NCBI GenBank assembly: GCA_016707285.1
Contig: JADJIA010000003.1
Coordinates: 434,001 to 498,000 of the forward strand
Length of the DNA: 64,000 bases
DNA from: Ignavibacteriales bacterium
GTDB taxonomy: Bacteria > Bacteroidota > Ignavibacteria > Ignavibacteriales > Ignavibacteriaceae
Direction: 5' to 3'
Part shown: positions 34,169 to 43,498 of the stretch, one piece after another
Layout: each line of letters opens with the position of its first letter
Numbering within the stretch: the stretch's first letter is position 1
Notes under the pieces: generated by a model
Database searches by the model: none
Told to the model about the DNA's origin: nothing
Seen by the model: the letters and a program-made list of their open reading frames with translations, nothing else
Translations under genes and position numbers: made by a program

Positions 34169-34511
34169 GACAAGTTTACGAGAGAGCGAGGAGTTCAGCA
34201 TTGTAGAATTAAGCGGCTACCTTGATGCGCATACAGCTCCCGACCTTGAGTCGGCTTTTACAGGCTTGATTGACCAAAACAAATACAAGGTTGTAGTAAA
34301 CTTTAAAGATCTTGAATATATTTCATCAGCCGGTCTTGGCGTCTTTATGGCATACATTGAGACGATGAGAGAGAATAATGGTGACATAAAATTAGTGGAA
34401 ATGAAACCTGCAGTTTACGGTATATTCGATCTGCTTGGGTTCCCATTGCTCTATGACATCCTGGATGATGAGAAGGATGCTTTGAACAAATTTAAACAAC
34501 AAGGTGCTTAA
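34155..34511 (+). CDS. STAS anti-sigma factor antagonist (RsbV-like)
   Basis: A 118-residue STAS protein. The key turn is Y-I-S-S-A-G-L-G-V-F near residues 55-64, with the serine phosphorylated by an RsbW-type kinase. It lies between one phosphatase and the kinase gene, so it is the expected hinge of the partner switch: unphosphorylated it captures the kinase. It starts inside the 3' end of the phosphatase gene. Confidence 0.92.
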   Translation: MAEFKTSLRESEEFSIVELSGYLDAHTAPDLESAFTGLIDQNKYKVVVNFKDLEYISSAGLGVFMAYIETMRENNGDIKLVEMKPAVYGIFDLLGFPLLYDILDDEKDALNKFKQQGA

Positions 34512-34516
34512 ACACA

Positions 34517-34948
34517 GTGAACAACAACAACTCTAACAACCTGGAATTAAGAGTTAAGAGCAGCACCGAAAATCTGTCGCTGATCAGGGAATTTGTGAGC
34601 TCATCTGCTCTCAGTTTTCTTATCAGGAAGGAAGTTATCGACAAGCTGATTCTTGCCGTTGATGAAGCAGCTTCAAACATAATCCGTCATGCTTACAAAA
34701 ACAGTCCTGAAGGTGTAATAATTATCACTTTCATCTGTGATGACAAAGAATGCACAATTATACTTACCGACTATGGAACGGGATTCAACCCCACTCAAGT
34801 GAAATCTCCTGATATGGTATCTTACCTGAAGGAGAAAAAAAGAGGTGGACTGGGGATTCATTTGATGAAGATATTGATGGATGAGGTTGACTATCTTTCC
34901 GTCTCGGGTGAGTATAACAAACTTGTTTTGAAGAAAAAAATTGCTTAA
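34517..34948 (+). CDS. RsbW-type serine kinase / anti-sigma factor
   Basis: A 143-residue HATPase_c-type regulator beginning at GTG 34517, 5 nt after the STAS stop. Motifs are D-E-A-A-S-N-I-I-R-H-A-Y near residues 48-59 (N-box), D-Y-G-T-G-F near 89 (G1) and K-R-G-G-L-G-I-H-L near 113 (G2). It phosphorylates the STAS protein next to it and sequesters a partner, classically a sigma factor. No partner sigma gene lies in the operon; the ECF gene at 29689 has its own anti-sigma candidate. Confidence 0.92.
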   Translation: MNNNNSNNLELRVKSSTENLSLIREFVSSSALSFLIRKEVIDKLILAVDEAASNIIRHAYKNSPEGVIIITFICDDKECTIILTDYGTGFNPTQVKSPDMVSYLKEKKRGGLGIHLMKILMDEVDYLSVSGEYNKLVLKKKIA

Positions 34949-34950
34949 AA

Positions 34951-36624
34951 ATGGCTGATACAGAAACTCTTAAACTCCAAAGAAATTTATCTGCTCTTGT
35001 TGAGTTCAGCAGAATAGTGAACTCAAGCCTTGATCTGAATTTTACTCTGAACAATCTGTTATTCAGTTGTTTGGGAAAATTTCTTACGACGAAGGGCTTT
35101 GTGGTGATCGAGGAGCAGGGAGTTGCCTGCATCAAAACTGCAAAAGGAATACAGGCAGATGTGATTGCTGCTTTTAATTCTGCTACTCATTCCGCTTCTG
35201 ACGAAGAATCACTCATGCAAGCTTTTACACTGCTGGGTGCATCTGTAGTTGAAAAAATCTCTTCATCAAGAAAAGATCTGGGTTATATAGCTCTTGGAGA
35301 AAAGATAACAAAACAGCCCTACTCACAGGATGAAAAAGACTTCTTAAGAACGATTCTTAATATTGCAGGCACTGCCATCGAGAATGCTCTGAATATTACT
35401 GAACTTAAACAGGTGAACCGTGATCTCGATTCCAGGATCAACAGACTCAGCTCACTTTTTGAACTCAGTAAAGAATTTGGACTTCTTACTGAGGAGAGCA
35501 GAATAAGCCGACTTCTTGCATACTCACTTCTCGGTCATTTTTTATCCTCCATCTATGCCATTATTATTTTTGAAGATAAAAAAGCCAAAATACTCGAGAC
35601 TACAATCCACAAAGGAAAGTTAAAAGATATAGTTGACTGGTTGATGCTCAAAAACATCGATACCCACTATGCAGGAGAAGACCTCGAAGAACTTAACCAT
35701 GATCTGGTTAATTTGAAGGTTGAGATTGTTGTACCAATGAAGATGCAAAACGAAACGAAGGGGCTTATCCTTCTTGGTAAAAGGGTGAACACACAATCTT
35801 ATGGCAACAGTGACATCGAATTCATCTATTCAATAGGGAGTCTTGCAATAATTTCTCTTGAAAATAAACGACTTTTCAGAGAGGCACTCGAAAAACAGAA
35901 ATTAGAAGAAGAGCTTGAACTGGCGAAAGACATCCAGCAGAATCTGCTTCCAAAAGAGATTCCGCAGATGCCATCATTCGAAATAGCAGCCACTTCAATA
36001 TCCTCTAAACAAGTGGGTGGCGATTATTACGATATTATTAAAAAAGATGAAGAAAAATATTTTGTAGCTATTGGTGATGTTTCCGGGAAGGGTGTTCCGG
36101 CGGCACTTCTTATGGCAAACCTTCAGGCATTTTTGAAATCGATCTGCACGCAGAATGTTGCGATTGATGTTGCAACGGGTACAATAAATGATCTGGTTTC
36201 TGAAAACACATCAGATGGTAAGTTTATTACTTTCTTTTGGGGGATAATCGATAACGCGGCAAAAACTTTAAGTTATGTAAATGCAGGCCACAATCCACCC
36301 CTCCTTATCAGAAATGGAGAGATAATCTACCTTGACAAGGGAGGTATTATACTCGGTGTGATGAAAACTTTTATGCCTTATGTTTCGGAGACTGTACAAC
36401 TCGAAAGCGGAGATCTAATTGTTCTCTTCACTGATGGAGTTACCGAAGCCAAAAGCCCTGAGGATGAGGAATTCACCGATGAGAAGTTGGAAGCCGAAGT
36501 AAAAGATGTTGCAGGGCTCGATTCCGGTGAAATACTTGAAAAGATAAAACATTCGGTATATGACCATGCAAATGGTGCATTTCAATCGGATGATATAACT
36601 ATAATCGTAATAAAGGTACTGTAA
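34951..36624 (+). CDS. Soluble GAF-SpoIIE phosphatase (RsbU-like)
   Basis: A 557-residue cytoplasmic protein with no membrane segment. Two GAF-like sensor regions occupy about 10-150 and 165-310. A short coiled linker (E-E-L-E-L-A-K-D-I-Q-Q-N-L-L-P) leads to the PP2C/SpoIIE domain: G-G-D-Y-Y-D-I-I near 353, D-V-S-G-K-G-V-P-A-A near 373, F-T-D-G-V-T-E-A near 493 and D-D-I-T-I-I-V-I near 548. It would counter the neighbouring kinase on the STAS protein in response to a soluble signal. The gap to the kinase gene is 2 nt. Confidence 0.9.
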   Translation: MADTETLKLQRNLSALVEFSRIVNSSLDLNFTLNNLLFSCLGKFLTTKGFVVIEEQGVACIKTAKGIQADVIAAFNSATHSASDEESLMQAFTLLGASVVEKISSSRKDLGYIALGEKITKQPYSQDEKDFLRTILNIAGTAIENALNITELKQVNRDLDSRINRLSSLFELSKEFGLLTEESRISRLLAYSLLGHFLSSIYAIIIFEDKKAKILETTIHKGKLKDIVDWLMLKNIDTHYAGEDLEELNHDLVNLKVEIVVPMKMQNETKGLILLGKRVNTQSYGNSDIEFIYSIGSLAIISLENKRLFREALEKQKLEEELELAKDIQQNLLPKEIPQMPSFEIAATSISSKQVGGDYYDIIKKDEEKYFVAIGDVSGKGVPAALLMANLQAFLKSICTQNVAIDVATGTINDLVSENTSDGKFITFFWGIIDNAAKTLSYVNAGHNPPLLIRNGEIIYLDKGGIILGVMKTFMPYVSETVQLESGDLIVLFTDGVTEAKSPEDEEFTDEKLEAEVKDVAGLDSGEILEKIKHSVYDHANGAFQSDDITIIVIKVL

Positions 36625-36626
36625 GA

Positions 36627-39164
36627 GTGGGTATTAACAGCATCTTCTTTGATCGAAAATTTATTATCAACAGTGTAACTCTGTTGATGGCACTCGTTGG
36701 ATTATTAAGTATTTACCAACTGATTTTCATAAACACAACTTCTAATGATGAGTGTTTGTGGTTTGCCGGTAAAAATAGAGCCGGGCAGTGGGGGATTTAC
36801 ATTCAGGATATCAAGTCCGGCGGAGTTGTTGATCAAGCCGGCATCAAAAATGGTGATGCTCTCCTGAAGATCAATGGCGAACCGATAAGAGATACTTATA
36901 CTGCGCAACAAATTCTGAATAAACTCGATTATGGTGAGTATGCACAATACACGATCAAACGGGATGGACAGATACTCATTAAAAATGTATTTGTTAAAAA
37001 ACTGATTCATTACCCTAATCTTTATTTTGCGATATTTTATTTTGTTTGGCTCATGGTGGGATATTTGGTGATTATTTCAAACCCCTATGGCGTTTTGCAG
37101 ACTCTGTTCTACCTGATTGGTGTGTTTGGAACCATCTATTCAACCAGAGGTGCATTTCTTGATAATTTAATGTTCCTTAACCCAAAGTTTGATGTCCCGA
37201 CACTTTTCTATTATCCGATTTTATTAGCAAGCTGTTTTACTACGGGTACCTTTGTACATTTTTTTCTCCTTTTCCCTCACAAGAGTAAGATTTTAAAATA
37301 CAAGTATTCAACATATATTTTATACTTGTTCTTTACAATTCCCGGGATATGGGCTATTTACAGAACCAATGAAATGTTGAATGACCCTTCAACCATGGGG
37401 ACGTTCCCTCATCCTGAGTTTTTAATCTCGTTCATAAATATTTTTGCACTCCTGCTTGGATTTGTATCTCTGGTGTGGAGTGTAATCAAGTATCGGAAAA
37501 AACAGGAGGGAATACCTCTTAGATGGCTGGCCGGAGTATATCTTTTGGGAATTGGCAGTGTTTTTGCTCTAATTTTCCTGCCTCCAAAAAATGCTTTGAT
37601 ATTCTATAACCACCCTGAGTTTTATATTGCTCTGTTAACTTTAACATTGATACCAATTGCTTTTGCCATTGCAATCTTTAAGTATCAATTGATGGATGTT
37701 AGCATCGTTGTAAAGAATACAATTCTTTATGGCAGTGTTTCTTTAAGCATTGCTGTTATTTATTTCCTCACCATTTATGGTTTTGGTCAGGGAGTGGGTA
37801 CAATCTTTGGTGAAGAATACAGAAACTTTGTTGCTGTCTTAAGCTTTGTAATTTTTGCCCTGGTGTTTCAAAAAACCAAGGACAAATTTCAGGAGTTTAT
37901 AACTAAGCGGTTTTTCCCCGATCAATATTTTAATAATCAGATATTGTTGAATTATGGTGAAGAACTTGTAAATATTGTAGGTCTTGAAAATATCCTCAAA
38001 TCTGTCAAGGATATGTTCAGGGATCTGATAATCGTCAGAAAAATGTCGATATATCTTGCCAACGGTGAAAGATTCCATCTCGCAGAAGATTTTGGAAATG
38101 TCGAAATCCTTGATGCTCTCAACACCAACATAAAAGATTTTGAATTAAAATACAATGTTTATCTCGATGAGGGTAAAAAGAAGATAATTCATAAAGAATC
38201 TTTTGATGTTTTCGACAAGGAAGACAGGGTGTTTTTCAAAAAAGAGGGTTATAATCTGATTTTACCTCTAAAAGTAAACCGAAGATTAATTGGTTTTCTT
38301 GCTCTTGGCGAAAAATACAACGGAAATCCATATGCTGACCGGGACCTTGAGTCATTAAGTTCAGTTGCATCACAAATAGCAGTCTCGGTAGAAAATGCCC
38401 GACTCTACAAAGCTGAAACCAGAAAAGCACAGCTCGAAAGAGATATTGATCTTGCAAAGCAGATACAAGAGTCACTTCTTCCCGGTTCATTCCCAATCAG
38501 GGATAATATTGAAATTTTTGGGAAGATGATTCCGGCTTCACATATCGGTGGAGATTATTTTGATATTATTAAAGTATCAGAGTCAAGATTTTTTATTGTT
38601 ATTGGTGATGTGAGCGGGAAAGGACTTCCGGCCTCACTTCATATGACCAGAGTTCAGGCAATGCTTCATATGCTTTGTTCACATGGAAGAACTCCCTCAG
38701 AAATTCTAAAAGAACTAAACCGGAAGATTTACGACTCACTTGGTAAAAACTGGTTTATTACGATGACACTTATCGGGCTTGATACCGAGTTAAACTGCCT
38801 GCGAGTGTGCAGGGCGGGTCATACGCCGGTTTTGATAGCAAGAGATGGCAAAGCGGATTTTCTGCAGCCCAAGGGGCTCGCTGTGGGTCTGGATAGAGGT
38901 GATCTCTTTGACTTGCATTTGGAAGAGGTTAGACTTGAACTTATTCCCGGAACTTCAATACTTCTTTTCTCTGATGGTATCACCGAGATGATGAATTCAA
39001 AAAATGAACTTTTTGGTGATGACCGGCTTAAAGAACTTTTTGCTGCAAACAACCATCTGACATCTGAAGAACAGTATAATGTAATCACCGGGAAACTGTT
39101 AGAATTCCGCGGTGACCGTGAACCCTATGACGACGAAACTGCGCTGATCTTAAAGATAAAATAG
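36627..39164 (+). CDS. Membrane PDZ-GAF-SpoIIE phosphatase
   Basis: An 845-residue protein starting at GTG, 2 nt after the previous stop. Order: a membrane segment (about 12-32), a PDZ-like domain (I-K-S-G-G-V-V-D-Q-A-G-I-K-N-G-D-A-L near 64-82), some seven further membrane segments (about 130-420), a GAF region (about 460-590) and a SpoIIE phosphatase domain (G-G-D-Y-F-D-I-I near 643, D-V-S-G-K-G-L-P near 663, F-S-D-G-I-T-E-M near 782, Y-D-D-E-T-A near 836). A PDZ on the sensor side is less common for this family and may bind a peptide. It is the third phosphatase of the operon. Confidence 0.88.
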   Translation: MGINSIFFDRKFIINSVTLLMALVGLLSIYQLIFINTTSNDECLWFAGKNRAGQWGIYIQDIKSGGVVDQAGIKNGDALLKINGEPIRDTYTAQQILNKLDYGEYAQYTIKRDGQILIKNVFVKKLIHYPNLYFAIFYFVWLMVGYLVIISNPYGVLQTLFYLIGVFGTIYSTRGAFLDNLMFLNPKFDVPTLFYYPILLASCFTTGTFVHFFLLFPHKSKILKYKYSTYILYLFFTIPGIWAIYRTNEMLNDPSTMGTFPHPEFLISFINIFALLLGFVSLVWSVIKYRKKQEGIPLRWLAGVYLLGIGSVFALIFLPPKNALIFYNHPEFYIALLTLTLIPIAFAIAIFKYQLMDVSIVVKNTILYGSVSLSIAVIYFLTIYGFGQGVGTIFGEEYRNFVAVLSFVIFALVFQKTKDKFQEFITKRFFPDQYFNNQILLNYGEELVNIVGLENILKSVKDMFRDLIIVRKMSIYLANGERFHLAEDFGNVEILDALNTNIKDFELKYNVYLDEGKKKIIHKESFDVFDKEDRVFFKKEGYNLILPLKVNRRLIGFLALGEKYNGNPYADRDLESLSSVASQIAVSVENARLYKAETRKAQLERDIDLAKQIQESLLPGSFPIRDNIEIFGKMIPASHIGGDYFDIIKVSESRFFIVIGDVSGKGLPASLHMTRVQAMLHMLCSHGRTPSEILKELNRKIYDSLGKNWFITMTLIGLDTELNCLRVCRAGHTPVLIARDGKADFLQPKGLAVGLDRGDLFDLHLEEVRLELIPGTSILLFSDGITEMMNSKNELFGDDRLKELFAANNHLTSEEQYNVITGKLLEFRGDREPYDDETALILKIK

Positions 39165-39198
39165 TTTTTCGAAGTAATATCCTGGAAATGGCCCAACA

Positions 39199-40122
39199 TT
39201 ATTTTGATTCAAGAACTTTCAGTTTTGTCCTGGCAATATTATAACCGATTTCTATAAGTTCCGGTGCACGATTAAAATCGAAGAGTGAAAAACCTTCCGT
39301 TTTTGGTTCAATCAATATGTCAGGCTTCGCCATCTTCATTGTGAGATCACCAATGTGATCCTGCACAATATCAAAAGACTGATACATTACCTCCCAAATT
39401 CTCATTTCTTGCGGTCGTTCTTCGGTTACACTACTAAAATAATCGACCGGATGTTTCAAGAAATATTGGATTTTCTCATTAATGGAGAGCCCGTTTAGGG
39501 CTGAATCTTCTGAAATTGCCGGTAATTCCTCACTTGAGGGATTAGCAGAATAGTTGCGTCGCAAATTCACTGCAATAATTGTATCCATCTTTTTAGCTTT
39601 CACCAAATCGACGGGAGTGGGGTTCACGAGACCACCATCTACTAATTTACGGTTGGCGATGGATACAGGGGCAAAAAGGACAGGAATTGAGATACTGGCT
39701 CTAACTGCAGTGAGCAGGCTGCCCTGATTCAGAATAACAGGTTCACCGGTTTTAATATCACTTGCCACAGCTTCGAATGGAGTTTTCAGATTTTCGAAAG
39801 TTGTTGCCCCAAAAAAAGTTTTGAGAAATTCATTCAGGTATTTCGAATTGGCGATCGAGGATAAAGAGAGTGACGGTGAAAATATTTTAGCAACTAATTT
39901 CCAATCAGTTTGAAGTGCGATTTTTTCAATTTCAGCTATGGGTGTTCCTAATGCATAAGCCCCGCCAATAAATGCACCAATGCTGCTACCGGCAATATAA
40001 TCGAGCTTGATTCCATATTCATCAATTGCCTTTAATACACCAATATGGACAAGCCCCCTGGCTGAACCACTACCGAGTGCCAGTCCAATTTTTTTGTTTT
40101 TTCTAAAATTAAAGAATTTCAA
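39199..40122 (-). CDS. Patatin-like phospholipase (RssA/YchK-like)
   Basis: A 307-residue serine hydrolase of the patatin family. The oxyanion stretch G-S-G-S-A-R-G-L (about 17-24), nucleophile motif G-S-S-I-G-A-F (near 43) and D-G-G-L-V-N-P (near 163) form the Ser-Asp dyad. The start is TTG at 40122, as no ATG is suitably placed. A C-terminal extension of about 100 residues has no recognised domain. It would act on membrane lipids or acyl thioesters in the cytoplasm. It lies 38 nt downstream of the CBS transporter-like gene, on the same strand. Confidence 0.9.
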   Translation of the reverse strand: MKFFNFRKNKKIGLALGSGSARGLVHIGVLKAIDEYGIKLDYIAGSSIGAFIGGAYALGTPIAEIEKIALQTDWKLVAKIFSPSLSLSSIANSKYLNEFLKTFFGATTFENLKTPFEAVASDIKTGEPVILNQGSLLTAVRASISIPVLFAPVSIANRKLVDGGLVNPTPVDLVKAKKMDTIIAVNLRRNYSANPSSEELPAISEDSALNGLSINEKIQYFLKHPVDYFSSVTEERPQEMRIWEVMYQSFDIVQDHIGDLTMKMAKPDILIEPKTEGFSLFDFNRAPELIEIGYNIARTKLKVLESK

Positions 40123-40160
40123 TTGTGTATCTCAAAGTGTTTTATCTCATTTCTCATTAA

Positions 40161-41453
40161 TTAATAGATTGAATGTTCTACCGAGATGAGCACTTTATCC
40201 ACCCGCCTTCCATCCATATCAACCACTTCAAAGCGAAAGCCGTTGAAGTTAAATAACTCACCGGCAGTTGGAATATGTCCAAGTTTGGATGCAACAAATC
40301 CTCCAAGAGTAACAAATTCACTATCGCGGGTTGGAAGGTGAAGAGGGATTTGTTCGTTGAGAATATCGAGCAGAATGGTACCATCCACAAGCCAGGAGTT
40401 TTCATTGCGTAATGTGATTGTGGGAGAATCATCAATTTCATCTTTTTCCGGTAGATCACCAAGCAAATTTTCAATTATATCGTGAAGGGTAACTATTCCT
40501 TTAAAGGAACCTGATTCGTCAACTACAATTCCAAAATGGCGTTTCGAATTTCTAAAATTCTCAACCACTTTTGTCGAAACCAGCGTTTCAGGAATGTAAA
40601 CCGGTTGTATCACCAACTCATTTAAATCGAAAGCACCTGAAAGATTAAATCTTTTCAAAAATTCTTTCGCTTCTATTATCCCAACAAGATTGTCGATACT
40701 ACCTCTATAAACCGGGAAAATCTTAAAATCGTAAGAAAAGATTATTTTTGAATTCACCTCAAATCCATCTTCGAGGTCAAGTGCTATCACATCCCGTTTA
40801 GGTGTCATGACAGAGCGGGCTGTGCGGTCTCCAAACCGGAATACACTGTTAAGCATCGCACTTTCATACCTGTCGAAGGTCCCAAATTGTGCCCCTTGCT
40901 TTATGAGCAGTTTTAATTCCTCTTCAGAGAGTGGTGATTCTTGTTTCTCCTTAATCCTTAAAATCTTTTGCAACACTTTAGTTGAGAATGTAAGAGTTTT
41001 TACTATTGGCATGGTTAAAATCGCAAGAGTATGCATCACAGGGGCAACGATGACAGCAATGCCTTCAGGATCGTTAAATGCAATGGATTTTGGCAGGAGT
41101 TCACCAATTACAAGTGAAAGGTAGGTTATTAAGCCAACCACGATGATGTATGCTATCTCAACGGAATTATTCTCGAGTAAAGGAATTGCTGCAATAATTG
41201 GTGTTACATCTTCAACAATAGCAACACCCCCATATAATCCTGAAACAATGCCAACCATAGTAATCCCAATTTGGACACTTGAAAGAAAATTTTCTGGATG
41301 AGCGAGCAGATTTAAGGCGGTGCTTGCACCTTTAGATCCCTTCATCGCCAAATCTTCAAGTTTCGATTTTCTTGATGAGACAAGCGCAATTTCGGACATC
41401 GCAAAAAATCCGTTGAGGAGGATAAGAATGGATACTGTTATTATTTCTGTCAT
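40161..41453 (-). CDS. CNNM/CorC-HlyC family membrane protein (DUF21-CBS)
   Basis: A 430-residue protein of the family often annotated as hemolysin-like. The DUF21 membrane domain covers about 1-190 (L-L-N-G-F-F-A-M-S-E-I-A-L-V-S near 13-27; G-E-L-L-P-K-S near 117), a CBS pair about 215-335 (V-M-T-P-K-R-D-V-I-A-L; L-H-D-I-I-E-N-L-L-G-D) and a CorC/HlyC C-terminal domain follows (F-V-T-L-G-G-F-V-A-S-K-L-G-H-I-P). Homologues affect Mg2+/Co2+ homeostasis. A divergent promoter region separates it from DedA. Confidence 0.92.
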   Translation of the reverse strand: MTEIITVSILILLNGFFAMSEIALVSSRKSKLEDLAMKGSKGASTALNLLAHPENFLSSVQIGITMVGIVSGLYGGVAIVEDVTPIIAAIPLLENNSVEIAYIIVVGLITYLSLVIGELLPKSIAFNDPEGIAVIVAPVMHTLAILTMPIVKTLTFSTKVLQKILRIKEKQESPLSEEELKLLIKQGAQFGTFDRYESAMLNSVFRFGDRTARSVMTPKRDVIALDLEDGFEVNSKIIFSYDFKIFPVYRGSIDNLVGIIEAKEFLKRFNLSGAFDLNELVIQPVYIPETLVSTKVVENFRNSKRHFGIVVDESGSFKGIVTLHDIIENLLGDLPEKDEIDDSPTITLRNENSWLVDGTILLDILNEQIPLHLPTRDSEFVTLGGFVASKLGHIPTAGELFNFNGFRFEVVDMDGRRVDKVLISVEHSIY

Positions 41454-41625
41454 TTTTTTCTAAATAATGAATTGTAAATTTACGACACTCTATAAACAAA
41501 TTGAAAACTTAAACGATTCAATTTGGTAAATTTGCATTACAACTTAATTTTAATTCGTGATTGCAGAAAAACTGTTAAAATGAATGATTTATTAATCGAT
41601 ACACGAGAGCAGAAGTTTTATATTG

Positions 41626-42282
41626 ATGGATATTTTAAGTCAAATCTGGGAGATAGCCAATCATCTCGATAATTATCTCGCAATAATTACAACGGAATAT
41701 GGTAATGTAACTTATCTTTTTTTGTTTGCACTGATATTGCTCGAAACCAACTTTGTTTTAACCCCCATTTTACCCGGCGTTACAGTCCTTTTTGCAGCGG
41801 GAACAATAGCAGCCACGGGTAAATTAGACCCATACGCTTTATTTGGGATTCTTTCAGCAGCAGTGTTTATTGGTGACATGTTTAACTATTTAATCGGTCA
41901 CAGGCTCGGCGACAGGGCTTATAAGATGGATAACAAGTTTATTCGACCATCTTATATAAAGTTTACAGAAGATTTTTTTAATAAACATGGAAGCACCACA
42001 ATGTTTCTGGCGCGTTATTTTCCGATCGTCAGGACTTTTGCTCCATTTGTTGCCGGAATAGTCGGGATGAAGTTCTCCCGTTTTTTTATTTCAAGTTTTC
42101 TCTCTGCATTATTATACATCCTTTTGTATGTCGGGGCAGGCTACTTTTTTGGCCATATCCCGTTTGTAAAGGATAATCTTACTCTAACCCTTTTTATTGT
42201 GGCGTTTGCATCAGTTATACCGGCGGGATACAAGGGGCTTCACAAGTATCTCAAACACAGACATCTTACAAAAAAAGGCTGA
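41626..42282 (+). CDS. DedA family membrane protein
   Basis: A 218-residue integral membrane protein (SNARE-associated/VTT fold) linked in other bacteria to undecaprenyl phosphate or lipid flipping and membrane homeostasis. Characteristic are G-V-T-V-L-F-A-A-G near 46, G-D-M-F-N-Y-L-I-G-H near 82 and F-L-A-R-Y-F-P-I-V-R-T-F-A-P-F-V-A-G near 125. I start at the ATG 41626 rather than the TTG one codon upstream. It converges with secF, with a shared terminator between. Confidence 0.92.
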   Translation: MDILSQIWEIANHLDNYLAIITTEYGNVTYLFLFALILLETNFVLTPILPGVTVLFAAGTIAATGKLDPYALFGILSAAVFIGDMFNYLIGHRLGDRAYKMDNKFIRPSYIKFTEDFFNKHGSTTMFLARYFPIVRTFAPFVAGIVGMKFSRFFISSFLSALLYILLYVGAGYFFGHIPFVKDNLTLTLFIVAFASVIPAGYKGLHKYLKHRHLTKKG

Positions 42283-42305
42283 TCCGTTTCCGAATCAGCC
42301 TTTTT
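42272..42305. terminator. Bidirectional terminator between dedA and secF
   Basis: AAAAAGGCTGAT (42272-42283) pairs with ATCAGCCTTTTT (42294-42305), 12 bp with a 10-nt loop, flanked by A-run and T-run so that it works in both directions. It overlaps the dedA stop codon and lies 19 nt from the secF stop. Confidence 0.9.
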
Positions 42306-42324
42306 CAAGTGAGAAAACCAACCT

Positions 42325-43467
42325 TTAGAAGTCGATATCAATTTTCTTCTTGTTTACATATTCGAGAACAAAAGCACTCGCAACGAAGATCGAGGAATAA
42401 GTTCCCACGATAATACCAAAGAATAGTGTAAATGCAAATGATCTGATGACTTCACCACCAAATATGAGCAGGATTACAACTGTAAGAAGGGTTGTACCTC
42501 CGGTAAGAATTGTTCTACTCATTGTTTTATTAACTGCCTCATTCATAAGTTCTTCGAGCGGGGCGTTTTTGTGGATTTTCATTGTTTCTCTAACTCTGTC
42601 GAACACGATAACTGTATCGTTGATCGAGTAACCGATAAGAGTAAGGAATGCTGCAATTATCGTCAGATCGATCTCGAGGTTTAAGCCCGGGATTAAATCA
42701 TAGAAAAGTGAGAAGATTCCGAGAGTTAACAACACATCATGAAACAGAGCTGCAACCGCACCAAGAGCAAAGTAGAATTTGAACCGGAAAGCGAGGTATA
42801 TTAAAATACCTGCAAGGGAGAGAATAACAGCAATTATTGCATCTCTCTTAAGCTCGTCACCGATCTTTGGACCGATTCGGTCTTCTCTGAGCACTTTAAA
42901 TGAGTTACCGGGAAGTTGTGATCTAAGATTTTCTTTGATCCAGTCAGACACACCAATTCTTACAACCACTTCAGAATTGTCAGCTTCAAGAGAAACTCTT
43001 GATGCCTGGAACCCATCCTGGAAAAGTTCTTTACTAACTTTGGTGGCAGAATCAGGACCTGCAAATTTGTAAACAACAGAGCCGGTAGCGGGGTTTTCGG
43101 TTCTGTCAATTTTTACTCCTTTGTAAACTTCGTTAATTCTTTTTTCAATGATTGAAAGAATTTGAGGTTTATTCGCCGCAGGAATTTCCTGTGCTTCGGT
43201 TCTGATAAGTGCACCGGTTTCAGCACCAAAAGTTTTAACTTCAACATTTCCGAGCCCGATATCAGAGAGATATCCACGAACTTTGGTAATATCGATAGCT
43301 TTCTCAAATTCAAGCACTACTTCGGTACCACCTTTAAAATCGATACCAAATTGAAGTCCACGGAACAGAATACTGATAAGTCCGAGGACAAATACAGTGG
43401 TGGATAACATATAGAAGAATTTTCTCTTACCGAGAAAATCAACATTTAGATTATGAAAAATTCGCAT
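42325..43467 (-). CDS. secF: Protein translocase subunit SecF
   Basis: A 380-residue RND-superfamily subunit that, with SecD, uses proton motive force to pull secreted proteins from SecYEG. Hallmarks: F-G-I-D-F-K-G-G-T-E-V near 38-48, then transmembrane helices with F-H-D-V-L-L-T-L-G near 240 and Y-S-I-N-D-T-V-I-V-F-D-R near 278-289. Its N-terminal soluble region is longer than in E. coli SecF (total 323 residues). It follows secD by 31 nt on the same strand. Confidence 0.97.
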   Translation of the reverse strand: MRIFHNLNVDFLGKRKFFYMLSTTVFVLGLISILFRGLQFGIDFKGGTEVVLEFEKAIDITKVRGYLSDIGLGNVEVKTFGAETGALIRTEAQEIPAANKPQILSIIEKRINEVYKGVKIDRTENPATGSVVYKFAGPDSATKVSKELFQDGFQASRVSLEADNSEVVVRIGVSDWIKENLRSQLPGNSFKVLREDRIGPKIGDELKRDAIIAVILSLAGILIYLAFRFKFYFALGAVAALFHDVLLTLGIFSLFYDLIPGLNLEIDLTIIAAFLTLIGYSINDTVIVFDRVRETMKIHKNAPLEELMNEAVNKTMSRTILTGGTTLLTVVILLIFGGEVIRSFAFTLFFGIIVGTYSSIFVASAFVLEYVNKKKIDIDF

Positions 43468-43498
43468 TGTTTTTGTTAGCTCCTTGAAAACCTTTTAG

